11,622 nt of DNA from Paracoccaceae bacterium (GCA_007134405.1 SLKW01000071.1:1-11622); one strand, 5' to 3'; positions 1 to 7,684 are shown, numbered from the stretch's first letter. Numbers and translations are program-made. The notes: a model not told the origin generated them from the letters alone.

Positions 1-59
1 CCCGACCCGCGCCCGCGCCACGGGGAGGGTGGGTGGGAGTGGCGTGGGCGCGGGTCGGG
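1..59 (+). other. Long hairpin with G-quadruplex loop upstream of truA
   Basis: Bases 1-21 pair with 39-59 as an inverted repeat of 21 pairs. The outer 14 are perfect Watson-Crick pairs, and the only imperfection is one G.T wobble (15/45). The loop (22-38) is GGGGAGGGTGGGTGGGA, which is four G-runs of at least three separated by single bases, the most stable class of parallel G-quadruplex motif. No T-run follows the stem on either strand, so it is not an ordinary Rho-independent terminator. The window starts inside or at the edge of the stem, so the structure may extend further left. It would lie in the 5' leader of any transcript reading into truA. The stem and loop are read directly; any function is inference. 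Confidence 0.8.
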
Positions 60-114
60 GCAACGCGCCGCGTCGGCGATGGACGCCGCCCGGCATTCAC
101 GCTAAGGCGCCGAC

Positions 115-888
115 ATGCCGCGTTTTGCCTTCCGTCTCGAATACCACGGCGCCCCGTTTCGCGGCTGGCAGCGCCAGGCGGACGCGCCTTCGGTGCAGGC
201 GGCTTTCGAGGCGGCGCTGGCGCGGCTCGATCCCGCCGCGCCCGCCGTCACCGGGGCCGGGCGCACCGATACCGGCGTGCATGCGACGGGACAGGTGGCG
301 CATGCCGATCTGGCGCGCGACTGGGACCCGTTCCGGCTGAGCGAGGCGCTCAATCATCACCTGCGCCCCGACCCCGTCGCCGTCACGGCCTGCGCCCGCG
401 TGGCCGAGGATTTCCACGCCCGGTTCGGCGCCGTCGCGCGGCACTACCTGTTCCGCGTCGTCAGCCGCCGCGCGCCGGTCGTGATCGAGGCGGGACAGGT
501 CTGGCATCTGCGCCACGCGCTCGACCTCGCGCCGATGCAGGCGGCGGCGCGGGCGCTGGTCGGGCGGCACGACTTTACGACCTTCCGGGCGAGCCTCTGC
601 CAGGCGGCCTCGCCGGTCAAGACGCTCGATGCGATCGCCGTCAGCGCGCATGACTTTGGCGGCGACGGCACCGAGTTCCGCTTCACATTGCGCGCGCGGT
701 CCTTCCTGCACAACCAGGTCCGGTCGATCGTCGGCACGCTGGAGCGGGTGGGCGCCGGGGCCTGGCCGCCCGAGCGGGTGGCCGAGGCGCTGGCCCGGCG
801 CGACCGCGCCGCCTGTGGACCGGTCGCGCCGCCGCAGGGACTTTACCTGACCGAGGTGCGCTATCCGCGCGACCCGTTCGCCGGCTGA
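115..888 (+). CDS. truA: tRNA pseudouridine(38-40) synthase TruA
   Basis: TruA isomerises uridines 38, 39 and 40 in the anticodon stem-loop of many tRNAs to pseudouridine, acting in the cytoplasm as a homodimer. The 257-residue product has the usual family length. The catalytic motif [12 protein letters not shown] is at residues 49-60, with D52 as the nucleophilic aspartate. The N-terminal [12 protein letters not shown] segment (10-21) and the C-terminal [16 protein letters not shown] block (195-210) are also typical, as is APPQGLYL near the end. The ATG at 115 is chosen because the family alignment starts there; a modest AAGG Shine-Dalgarno lies about nine bases upstream. The gene runs opposite to and converges on the large minus-strand operon, with a 33-bp gap. 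In related bacteria truA often follows def/fmt, but nothing recognisable is left of it here. Confidence 0.97.
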   Translation: MPRFAFRLEYHGAPFRGWQRQADAPSVQAAFEAALARLDPAAPAVTGAGRTDTGVHATGQVAHADLARDWDPFRLSEALNHHLRPDPVAVTACARVAEDFHARFGAVARHYLFRVVSRRAPVVIEAGQVWHLRHALDLAPMQAAARALVGRHDFTTFRASLCQAASPVKTLDAIAVSAHDFGGDGTEFRFTLRARSFLHNQVRSIVGTLERVGAGAWPPERVAEALARRDRAACGPVAPPQGLYLTEVRYPRDPFAG

Positions 889-921
889 GCGCGCCATCGC
901 CGGCGGGCGACGGGCGGCGCG

Positions 922-3012
922 TCAGGCCTTGTTCACGTCCTTCTGGAGCCGGCCGTGGCGGCGGACCTCGGCCAGGACCTCGCCGAAGGTCGTCAGACCG
1001 CGAGCGCGGAGCATCGGCAAAAGCTTCAGAAACGCATCGGCCGTCGCGACCGTGTCGCCGATGGCGGTGTGGCGCGCCTCGTCGGGAATGGTGATGCCGA
1101 GCCGCGCGGTCAACGCATCGAGCGAATGTTGCTCAAGCTGGCCGAAGACCACCGCCGAGAGAAGCACGGTGTCGAGCACCGGGTTGTCGAAGCTCGCGCC
1201 GATCTCGGCCTCGTGGCGGCGCAGGAATTCCAGGTCGAAGGGCGCGTTGTGGGCGATCAGCACCGCGCCGCGGGCGAAGGCGTGGAACTGGCGGCCGACC
1301 TCGGCGATGGAGGGGGCGCCGACGACCATCGAATCGGTGATCCCGTGCACATCGGTCGAGCCGGGCGGGATCGGGCGGCCAGGATCGACCAGCGTGTCAT
1401 AGACCTCGCTCTCCAGGCGGCGGCAGTTGACCAGGCGCACCGCGGCGATCTGCACGATCTCATCGGTGGCAGGCGACAGGCCCGTCGTTTCGGTGTCGAA
1501 GACGACATAGGTCAGATCCTCGAGCCTGGTGTCGGCGACCGCGGCGCTGCGGGCCTTCGAAAGCAGCTCGAAATCGTAGACCACCTTGCGGGCGATTGGC
1601 GGCGGGCGGCGGCCGGCGCGGCGGGCGTTGCGGATCGGCATGCAGACCGCGCCCTGCCCCGGTTCGGGGCTTTCGGTCCAGGCTTCGGTGCCGTGCGCCT
1701 GCAGGACGGCGCGGCCCGTCAGCTCGCCCATCGCGGGATCGAGCGTCTCGGTCAGCCAGGCGTCGAACCGGCCGACCGGCAGCGGCGCACCCTGCCAGTC
1801 GAGCCGCAGCAGCGCGCCGGGCCCGTCCTCTTCGATCAGCGCCAGGCGGAAGGCGCTGGCATGGCCTTCGTCGCAGAGCCTGCGGCCGAGCCAGCCGAAG
1901 AGCGCGACCATCTCGAAACCGTCGAGCGTGACGATGAGTTCGGGCCCCTCGCAGTCGAGGCCCAGCCCCTCGGCCTCGAACCGGGCCTTGATACTGTCCA
2001 GCAGGTCGGCCGAACGGGTCTGCGGCAGCGGGCGCCAGTCGGCCTGGCTGGAATCGTAGCGCGCGCCCAGGTCGGTGATCGCCTGGGTCAGCGTCTGCAC
2101 CTCGTCGAGCATCGCCTTGCGCAGCTCGTCGGTGGTTTCGTCATCGAGTTCGGACATCACGCCGATCACGGTCTGCAGGTTCGCCGCCGGGCGGCGGACG
2201 CGGTCGAAGACCTCGGCCAGGAGCGCATCGCGGTTGCGGTGCGCGGCCAGATCGGCGGTCACGTCGCGCAGCGTCAGCACATAGCCGGACGCGACGCCGG
2301 GATCGCGCCGGCGCAGGACGCGCATGCGCCCGGCCAGCGTGCGCCCGCCGGTGGCCGTGGCGCAGAGTAGGTCCGAGGCGGTGTCGGAATCGCCCGCATC
2401 CGACAGGCGGTTGTAGGCGTGCCGGATCGGGCCTTCGCGCAGGTAGTCGAGCAGGTTGCGGTCGAGCCCCGGCGCATGGCCGCCGCCCAGGATGTCGACG
2501 GCGGGGCCGTTGTAGAAGACGAGCTGGTGTTCGGCGGTGCAAAGAAGGACGGCGACGGGCACGTCGGCGAGCAGCGTCTCGAGCCGGGATTTCTCGTTGG
2601 CGAGCCGCGTGGTTTCGCGGGCGATGGCCTCGGCCAACGCGTTGCGGGTCTGGGCGAGCTGGCGGGTCACCGCCTCGGCCGCGGGGGCGAGGTCGCCGAG
2701 ATAGCGCGCCGCCTCGGCCTCGAGCGTGAGGTCGCGGTCGATCTCGGCATGGGCGCGGGCGCGGATGGCGCCGGCGAGCCGGTCGATGGCGCGGGCGACA
2801 TTGGCGTCGAAGAGATACCAGATGCCGGTGATCAGCCCGAGCGAGAGAAAGCCCGCGATCAGCCCGGACTGGATGGCGATGGGCGTGGCCTCGGGCGAGT
2901 CGGCGCGGGCCAGCGCCGCCCAGAGGCCGAGGCCGATGGCCACCGCCACGCCCAGCGCGAGCGCGACGAAGAAAAGCAGGATCCGCAGCCTGAGACTCAG
3001 GCGTTCGATCAT
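922..3012 (-). CDS. Membrane-anchored PAS/degenerate histidine-kinase protein fused to a DEDDh 3'-5' exonuclease
   Basis: A 696-residue multidomain protein. Two TM helices (about 10-34 and 47-69) enclose a short periplasmic loop, so the rest is cytoplasmic. A HAMP-like/coiled-coil linker (70-145) and a PAS-like domain (about 143-255) follow. Residues 267-279 (EVFDRVRRPAANL) align with a histidine-kinase H-box of type EVSHELRTPLANI, but the phospho-accepting His is Asp270 and the following Glu is Arg271. The ATPase-like region (about 330-462) lacks recognisable N-box asparagines and a DxGxG motif. It should therefore not be an active kinase. The C-terminal domain (about 499-667) is an intact DnaQ/Pol III epsilon-type exonuclease: Exo I DTET (D506, E508), Exo II HNAPFD (D593) and Exo III HTAIGD (H648, D653). 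Its ATG overlaps the stop of the response-regulator gene as ATGA, indicating translational coupling. The substrate is unknown, and it is not the replicative epsilon subunit. Confidence 0.9.
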   Translation of the reverse strand: MIERLSLRLRILLFFVALALGVAVAIGLGLWAALARADSPEATPIAIQSGLIAGFLSLGLITGIWYLFDANVARAIDRLAGAIRARAHAEIDRDLTLEAEAARYLGDLAPAAEAVTRQLAQTRNALAEAIARETTRLANEKSRLETLLADVPVAVLLCTAEHQLVFYNGPAVDILGGGHAPGLDRNLLDYLREGPIRHAYNRLSDAGDSDTASDLLCATATGGRTLAGRMRVLRRRDPGVASGYVLTLRDVTADLAAHRNRDALLAEVFDRVRRPAANLQTVIGVMSELDDETTDELRKAMLDEVQTLTQAITDLGARYDSSQADWRPLPQTRSADLLDSIKARFEAEGLGLDCEGPELIVTLDGFEMVALFGWLGRRLCDEGHASAFRLALIEEDGPGALLRLDWQGAPLPVGRFDAWLTETLDPAMGELTGRAVLQAHGTEAWTESPEPGQGAVCMPIRNARRAGRRPPPIARKVVYDFELLSKARSAAVADTRLEDLTYVVFDTETTGLSPATDEIVQIAAVRLVNCRRLESEVYDTLVDPGRPIPPGSTDVHGITDSMVVGAPSIAEVGRQFHAFARGAVLIAHNAPFDLEFLRRHEAEIGASFDNPVLDTVLLSAVVFGQLEQHSLDALTARLGITIPDEARHTAIGDTVATADAFLKLLPMLRARGLTTFGEVLAEVRRHGRLQKDVNKA

Positions 3013-3440
3013 TCGCGCCGCTCCCGATCGGCGGCGGGCTCCAGGTCGGGCGGCGGGTCGCCGGAGAGGATGCGGCGCACCTCGGCACGCAGCTCCTTCA
3101 GCTCGAAGGGTTTCGAGATGAAGCCGTCGGCGCCCATGGCGAGGCCCTTGCGCCGCTCCATCGCCGAGCCGCGCGCCGTCATCATCAGGATCTTGACGTC
3201 CCCGAGGTCTGGATCCATGCGCACGTTCTGGCAGATCTCGTAGCCCGAGACCTCGGGCAGCATGACGTCGAGCAGCACCAGATCGGGCCGCGTGCGGCGG
3301 ATCAGATCGACGGCGCCGGCGCCGGTGGCGGTGCGCGTATGCTCGTACCCCTCGCGCGAGATGAGGTAGTCGAGCGCGATCGCGATATTGTCCTCGTCCT
3401 CGACGATGAGGACGCGTTTAGCTTCCCTGCCCTCTTGCAT
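3009..3440 (-). CDS. Single-domain response regulator (receiver only)
   Basis: A 143-residue CheY-like protein: a receiver domain fills residues about 8-127 and a short charged tail (PDLEPAADRERRE) ends it. The phosphorylation pocket is complete, with acidic E14/D15, phospho-acceptor D58 in LLDVMLP, T88 in MTA and K110 in SKPF. There is no DNA-binding or enzymatic output domain. It probably acts by protein-protein contact or as a phosphate relay or sink. The ATG at 3440 is preceded by a strong GGGGAGGAG Shine-Dalgarno about eight bases away, which lies inside the end of the upstream gene; the two frames overlap by 23 bp. Its own stop overlaps the next start by four bases. The obvious partner is the downstream PAS/exonuclease protein, but that protein's kinase core lacks the phospho-histidine, so the real phosphodonor must be encoded elsewhere. 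Confidence 0.93.
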   Translation of the reverse strand: MQEGREAKRVLIVEDEDNIAIALDYLISREGYEHTRTATGAGAVDLIRRTRPDLVLLDVMLPEVSGYEICQNVRMDPDLGDVKILMMTARGSAMERRKGLAMGADGFISKPFELKELRAEVRRILSGDPPPDLEPAADRERRE

Positions 3441-3972
3441 GTCGGATCTCCTCCCCTACCGCGCAGACGGTGCGCAGCAACTCGTCATCCCTTCCCAACG
3501 GCCGCCATGTCGCCCCCTCCAGCGACCCGTCGGATCGAATCTCGGCCCCCTCGCCGATCGGCGCCAGCGCCGGCGCGTCGCAATCCACCACGACCTCGAC
3601 CGCGCGCACCGGTTCCCAGCGGGCCATCGACACGATCGTGGTGCGCACGAGGTCGGGCTGCTGGGGATGCACGAAGGTGCGCGACTCGTCGATGGCGCGC
3701 AGCCGGTTCACCGGCGTCACCGCATAGCTGAGCGGTCGGAGCGGCGACGGATCGGCGGTGGTGTCGGCCAGGCGCAGTTGCGGCTGCGCCTCGAGCGCCC
3801 GGTCGGCCCAGCTGTATTCGGCCCAGACCGAAAAGGCGAACATGCCCAACGCGACCGAGGCCGGATAGGCCCAGCCCGGCAACTTGCCGCGCCGCAGGAC
3901 CCACCACAGGAGCATCACGAGCCCCATGAGCCCAAAGCCTGCCGACAAAGCCCCGATCAGTTCGAACGCCAT
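3418..3972 (-). CDS. Unrecognised two-TM membrane protein
   Basis: A 184-residue protein I do not recognise. Two hydrophobic helices lie at about residues 3-26 and 33-51, separated by the basic loop RRGKLP (27-32). By the positive-inside rule that loop is cytoplasmic, so the C-terminal domain of about 130 residues would face the periplasm. This domain contains two cysteines (C131, C170) that could form a disulfide, and a segment VRAVEVVVDCDAPALAPIGEG that reads like a beta-strand core. The ATG at 3972 is chosen because AAGGAG sits six bases upstream and the hydrophobic start follows at once; an upstream in-frame extension would run back through the preceding gene. It lies 20 bp after the DUF294 gene and overlaps the response regulator by 23 bp, so it belongs to the operon. 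A periplasmic sensor or accessory role is only an inference. Confidence 0.85.
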   Translation of the reverse strand: MAFELIGALSAGFGLMGLVMLLWWVLRRGKLPGWAYPASVALGMFAFSVWAEYSWADRALEAQPQLRLADTTADPSPLRPLSYAVTPVNRLRAIDESRTFVHPQQPDLVRTTIVSMARWEPVRAVEVVVDCDAPALAPIGEGAEIRSDGSLEGATWRPLGRDDELLRTVCAVGEEIRHARGQGS

Positions 3973-3992
3973 TCCTGTCTCCTTGCCCCGCC

Positions 3993-5822
3993 CTAGCCCA
4001 ACGCGCCGCCGCGGTGGCCGACCGCCGATTGCATGGTGCGCACCACGACGAAGGCGTCGCGCAGATGGCTGCGCTCGAAATCGCTGAGGTCCGAAGGCGC
4101 GAGGAAGTTGTCGGGCTTGCGCCCGGCGCGCACCAGCGCGGCCTGGTTTTCCAGCCGCAACCGGGCGATCAGGTCGTAGGCCTCGATCAGGTCGCGCGCG
4201 CCCGAGACCGAGATCACGCCGGCATGTTCCGCAGCCTCCAGCCGGGCGCGGGTATTGACCGGGGTGAGCCGCCCCTTGAGCGCATAGACGCGGGCGAGGT
4301 CGGCGACCGGCACGACGCCGCCCAGCTTCATGTCGATGTGGTTCTTGTATTCGCCCGAGCGGATCGTGGCGAAACCGCGCAAGAGCCCCAGCGGCGGCTG
4401 GTGCTTGAGCGAGTTCGAGATCATGTGGGCGACGAAGATCGAGTTCTTCGAGGCGGCTTCCAGCGTCTCGGTCTGCAGGTCCCGAAACAGCGCCGGCGCG
4501 CCGCCGATGGGGCGCAGGTCGAACATGACGCTGGCCAGCATCTGCGCCTCGGGGTCGGGCTGGTCGATCCAGCGGCTGAAGTAGCGCCGCCAGACCCGGC
4601 GCGGCTGGCACCAGCGCGGATTGGTCGCCATCATCTCGCCGGGGCAGTAGTAGTAGCCCGCCGCATTGAGCCCGTCGGAGACGAATTTCGCGAGCTTGAG
4701 GTAGTACTCCCTGTCGTCGTCCGTGGCGGCATCGTCGAGGATGATGCAGTTGTCCTGGTCGGACACGCCGGTCTGTTCCTGCCGGCCCTGGCTGCCGCAG
4801 GCGAGCCAGAGATAGGGCACGGGCGGCGCGCCCAGTTCGGCCTCGGCCAGTTTCAGCAGCCGGCGGGTGACGGTATCGGCGATATCGGTGATCAGCCGGG
4901 TGACAACCTCGTGCGCGCTGTTCTGCGCGACGAGCTGCATCAGAAGCTTGGGGATCCGCGCGGTGATCTGCGCCATCTCCTCGGGCGTGTCGGCGATGGC
5001 GGCGTCGCGCACAAGCTGCGCGGTACTGACCGCCTGGAAGCGGGTCAGGTCGGTCTGGGTGATGACGCCGCGGACCTTGCCGTCCTCGACCACCGGCAGA
5101 TGGCCGATCCGCTGTTCGAGCATCGTGTGCAGGATGTCCGAGCCAAGCGACTCCGGGCTCAGGGTCAGGGGGTCGGCGGTCATCACCTCGCCGACCGTGG
5201 TGCCGGGGGGCAGCCCCTCGGCCAGAACGCGGGAGGCAAGGTCGCGGGTCGTCAGGATGCCCACCAGCCTGTCGTTCCTGGTGACCACGAGGCTCGAGAT
5301 GTGCTTGTCGCGCATGATCCGCGCGGCTTCCTGCACGCTGTCATCGGGCTGGCAGGTGACCGGGTTGCGCGCCATCAGGTCGGCGACCTTGAGCGTGCTC
5401 AGATCGGTGCCGCGCGTCTCGGCCGGGCGGGAGCGGTTGAAGAAACGCTCGAAAGCGGGCGAGGCGGAAATCAGGCGTTTGAGTTCCGCTTCGGGAAGCA
5501 TCAGGATCACGCTGTCCTCGGTGGCGCGCGCCGATGTCAGCGCCAGCCCGTCGCGCAGAAGCCCGCGTTCGCCGAAAGTGTTGCGCGGGCCGAGGATCGA
5601 GACCAGCTCGCCATTGCGGTCGATCACCTCGACGGCGCCGCGCTTGATGAGAAAGATGCCCTTGAGCGGCTCGCCGGCGGCATAGATCTCGGACCCGGCG
5701 GGGTATTCCCTGCGGCTGAAGGAATCGACGACTTGCGTCAACTCGTCCCGCGGCAGGCTGTCATAGGGATGCACGCTGTCAAGGAAGGCCCTGATCGCGT
5801 CGGCACGAGTATCCTTGGCCAT
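3993..5822 (-). CDS. cNMP-binding/CBS/DUF294 nucleotidyltransferase-like signalling protein
   Basis: A 609-residue soluble protein with three modules. Residues about 12-130 form a cyclic-nucleotide-binding-like (Crp-type) beta-roll with GEPLKGIFLIKRGAVEV and a FGERGLL phosphate-cassette-like stretch. Two CBS domains (about 145-200 and 208-262) form a Bateman pair expected to bind adenine nucleotides. Residues about 295-430 are a DUF294/GlnD-like nucleotidyltransferase domain with GSQGRQEQ and the acidic pair in SDQDN (D355, D357), followed by the DUF294 substrate-binding C-terminal domain (about 465-605). The metal-binding residues look intact, so activity is possible; neither substrate nor target is known. 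The ATG at 5822 is used because AGGGA lies eight bases upstream; a GTG two codons earlier is possible. It follows the symporter by 59 bp containing a strong hairpin. Genes of this type are recurrent neighbours of acetate-type symporters and DnaQ-like exonucleases, for example in Pseudomonas as I recall. Confidence 0.92.
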   Translation of the reverse strand: MAKDTRADAIRAFLDSVHPYDSLPRDELTQVVDSFSRREYPAGSEIYAAGEPLKGIFLIKRGAVEVIDRNGELVSILGPRNTFGERGLLRDGLALTSARATEDSVILMLPEAELKRLISASPAFERFFNRSRPAETRGTDLSTLKVADLMARNPVTCQPDDSVQEAARIMRDKHISSLVVTRNDRLVGILTTRDLASRVLAEGLPPGTTVGEVMTADPLTLSPESLGSDILHTMLEQRIGHLPVVEDGKVRGVITQTDLTRFQAVSTAQLVRDAAIADTPEEMAQITARIPKLLMQLVAQNSAHEVVTRLITDIADTVTRRLLKLAEAELGAPPVPYLWLACGSQGRQEQTGVSDQDNCIILDDAATDDDREYYLKLAKFVSDGLNAAGYYYCPGEMMATNPRWCQPRRVWRRYFSRWIDQPDPEAQMLASVMFDLRPIGGAPALFRDLQTETLEAASKNSIFVAHMISNSLKHQPPLGLLRGFATIRSGEYKNHIDMKLGGVVPVADLARVYALKGRLTPVNTRARLEAAEHAGVISVSGARDLIEAYDLIARLRLENQAALVRAGRKPDNFLAPSDLSDFERSHLRDAFVVVRTMQSAVGHRGGALG

Positions 5823-5845
5823 GTGCACTGTCCCTGGGGTGAGGT

Positions 5846-5872
5846 CGGAAGGGCGCAGAGCGCGCCCTTCCG
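5846..5872 (-). terminator. Perfect 11-bp intercistronic hairpin
   Basis: Between the symporter stop and the DUF294 gene start, CGGAAGGGCGC (5846-5856) pairs perfectly with GCGCCCTTCCG (5862-5872) around a five-base loop. On the transcribed (minus) strand the stem is followed by ACCTCACCCC with no U-run, so it is not a textbook intrinsic terminator. It would fit a partial terminator/attenuator or an mRNA-stabilising 3' structure that gives more symporter than signalling protein. The structure is certain; the terminator label is provisional. Confidence 0.5.
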
Positions 5873-5881
5873 GTTCTTTCG

Positions 5882-7672
5882 TCAGTGCGCCTGGGCGCCA
5901 GCGGCGCCGCGCGGCACGCGGATCGATTCCACCAGATCCTGGATTTCCTGCGGAGCCGGCTTGGTCAGCGCCAGCGTGATGTAGGCCGCGATGAAGTTCA
6001 GGATCGCACCAACCGTGCCGAAGCTGAGCGGCGAGATATTGAAGAGCCAATACTCCGCCGTGTTGGGCAGCAGGTTGGTTCCGGGGATGAAGAAAATCCC
6101 CAGGTAGGTGAAGATGTAGGCGACGGTCGAAAGAAGACCGACCAGCATCCCCACGACCGCCCCGGCCGAGTTCATCTTCTTGGAGAAGATGCCCATCATG
6201 ATCGCCGGGAAGAGCGAGGCCGCAGCCAGACCGAAGGCAAGCGCCACCACCTGCGCCGCGAAGCCCGGCGGGTTAAGCCCGAGCCAGGTTGCAAGCGCAA
6301 TGGCGAAGGCCATCGATATGCGTGCGGCCAGAAGCTCGGCCCGTTCCGAGATCGAGGGGTAGAGCATCTTCTTCAATAGATCGTGGCTGATCGCCGAAGA
6401 GATGGCGAGCAGTAGCCCCGCCGCCGTCGACAGCGCCGCGGCAAGGCCGCCGGCCGCGATCAGCGCAATCACCCAGCCTGGAAGCTGCGCGATTTCCGGG
6501 TTGGCGAGCACGAGGATGTCCTGGTTGAAGGTCACGATCTCGTTGCCCTGCCAGCCTTCCTCGACCGCGATCGCCGGCGGGTTGGCCGCGTTGTAGTAGC
6601 GGATCACGCCGTCGCCCGCCTTGTCCTCGAACGCGAGAAGGCCGGTCTGCTCCCAGTTGAGCATCCATTCGGGCCGGTCGGCATAGGCCAGGGGTTGCTC
6701 GAGATCCAGCGCACCGGTCTCGGTGGTGTGCGGGTAGATCGTGGTGATGATGTTCAGTCGCGCCATCGCACCGACCGCCGGGGCGACCGTGTAGAGAAGC
6801 GCGATGAAGACCAGCGCCCAGCCCGCCGACAGGCGTGCATCCGAGACCTTGGGCACGGTGAAGAAGCGGATGATGACATGCGGCAGGCCCGCGGTGCCGA
6901 TCATCAGCGACATGGTGAAGAGGACCATGTTGAAGGTGCTCTGCGGCGCGTGCAGCCCGGTGTAGTCGTGAAAGCCCAGCTCCACCAGCACCTGGTCCAG
7001 CTTGGTCAGGAGCGGCAGGCCCGAATCGCTGTGGGTCGAGAAGAGCCCGAGCTGCGGGATCGGATTGCCGGTCAGTTGCAGCGAGATGAAGATCGCCGGG
7101 ATCGTATAGGCGACGATCAGAACGCAGTACTGCGCCAGCTGGGTGTAGGTGATGCCCTTCATGCCGCCGAGAACGGCGTAGATGAAGACGACCGTCGACG
7201 CGATGTAGAGGCCCGTCGAGGAGGGCACTTCCAGAAAGCGTGAGAACGCGACGCCCGCCCCGGTCATCTGCCCGATCACATAGGTGATCGACATCGTCAG
7301 CAGCGAGATCACCGCAACGAGGCGCGCGGTCTGGCTGTAGAAGCGATCCCCGATGAAGTCGGGCACGGTGAAGCGGCCGAACTTGCGCAGGTAGGGCGCC
7401 AGCAGCAGCGCCAGCAGCACGTAGCCGCCGGTCCAACCCATGAGGAAGGTGGAGTTGCCGTAGCCGACGAAGGCGATGAGGCCGGCCATCGAGATGAACG
7501 AGGCCGCCGACATCCAGTCCGCCGCGGTGGCGGCGCCGTTGACGATCGGATTGACCCCGCGCGAGGCGGCGTAGAAGTCGGAAGTCGAGCCCGCACGGGC
7601 CCAGATGGCGATACCGACGTAAAGCGCGAAGGACGCGCCGACGACGATCAGGTTGAGTGTAAACTGGTCCAT
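5882..7672 (-). CDS. Sodium:solute symporter large subunit (SSS family, VC_2705 type; probable acetate/organic-acid uptake)
   Basis: A 596-residue inner-membrane protein of the SSS/SLC5 family with about 13-14 hydrophobic helices. The N-terminal DFYAASRGV and the following AADWMSAASFISMAG (about 51-64) match the acetate-permease-like branch. The family signature GTAGLPHVIIRFFTVP spans residues 259-274, and the conserved Ser/Thr-rich helix AAALSTAAGLLLAISSAISHDL (411-432) supplies sodium-site residues. An acidic hydrophilic loop of about 90 residues (about 306-398) separates two helices, as in the VC_2705 subfamily rather than classical ActP. The partner is a DUF4212 protein, again the VC_2705 arrangement, encoded 12 bp upstream. 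AAGGA precedes the ATG by about ten bases. Linkage to acs suggests that acetate, or a related short monocarboxylate, is the substrate. The name actP would be defensible but is not certain, so no symbol is given. Confidence 0.92.
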   Translation of the reverse strand: MDQFTLNLIVVGASFALYVGIAIWARAGSTSDFYAASRGVNPIVNGAATAADWMSAASFISMAGLIAFVGYGNSTFLMGWTGGYVLLALLLAPYLRKFGRFTVPDFIGDRFYSQTARLVAVISLLTMSITYVIGQMTGAGVAFSRFLEVPSSTGLYIASTVVFIYAVLGGMKGITYTQLAQYCVLIVAYTIPAIFISLQLTGNPIPQLGLFSTHSDSGLPLLTKLDQVLVELGFHDYTGLHAPQSTFNMVLFTMSLMIGTAGLPHVIIRFFTVPKVSDARLSAGWALVFIALLYTVAPAVGAMARLNIITTIYPHTTETGALDLEQPLAYADRPEWMLNWEQTGLLAFEDKAGDGVIRYYNAANPPAIAVEEGWQGNEIVTFNQDILVLANPEIAQLPGWVIALIAAGGLAAALSTAAGLLLAISSAISHDLLKKMLYPSISERAELLAARISMAFAIALATWLGLNPPGFAAQVVALAFGLAAASLFPAIMMGIFSKKMNSAGAVVGMLVGLLSTVAYIFTYLGIFFIPGTNLLPNTAEYWLFNISPLSFGTVGAILNFIAAYITLALTKPAPQEIQDLVESIRVPRGAAGAQAH

Positions 7673-7684
7673 GCGTCCGGTTCC

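Noticed and set aside
1..105. An open frame from the left edge to a TAA at 103-105, which could be the end of an upstream gene
   Set aside because: The other two plus frames are open here as well because of high GC, the peptide (rich in R, G, P, A) resembles no family such as Fmt, and it would run through the long hairpin.
890..921. Bidirectional terminator between the convergent truA and exonuclease genes
   Set aside because: CGCGCC (890-895) can pair with GGCGCG (916-921), but the stem is only six pairs with a 20-base loop and no T-run on either side, so chance pairing in GC-rich DNA is as likely.
955..2370. A 471-codon plus-strand frame opposite the exonuclease gene
   Set aside because: Composition-driven shadow of a real gene with catalytic motifs on the minus strand.
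922..3012. Calling the exonuclease protein a DNA polymerase III epsilon subunit (dnaQ) or an active sensor kinase
   Set aside because: Only the C-terminal 170 residues are DnaQ-like, the protein is membrane-anchored, and the kinase core lacks the phospho-histidine and ATP-binding motifs.
4014..5984. A 656-codon plus-strand frame opposite the DUF294 gene
   Set aside because: Same antisense effect; the minus strand encodes clear cNMP, CBS and nucleotidyltransferase domains.
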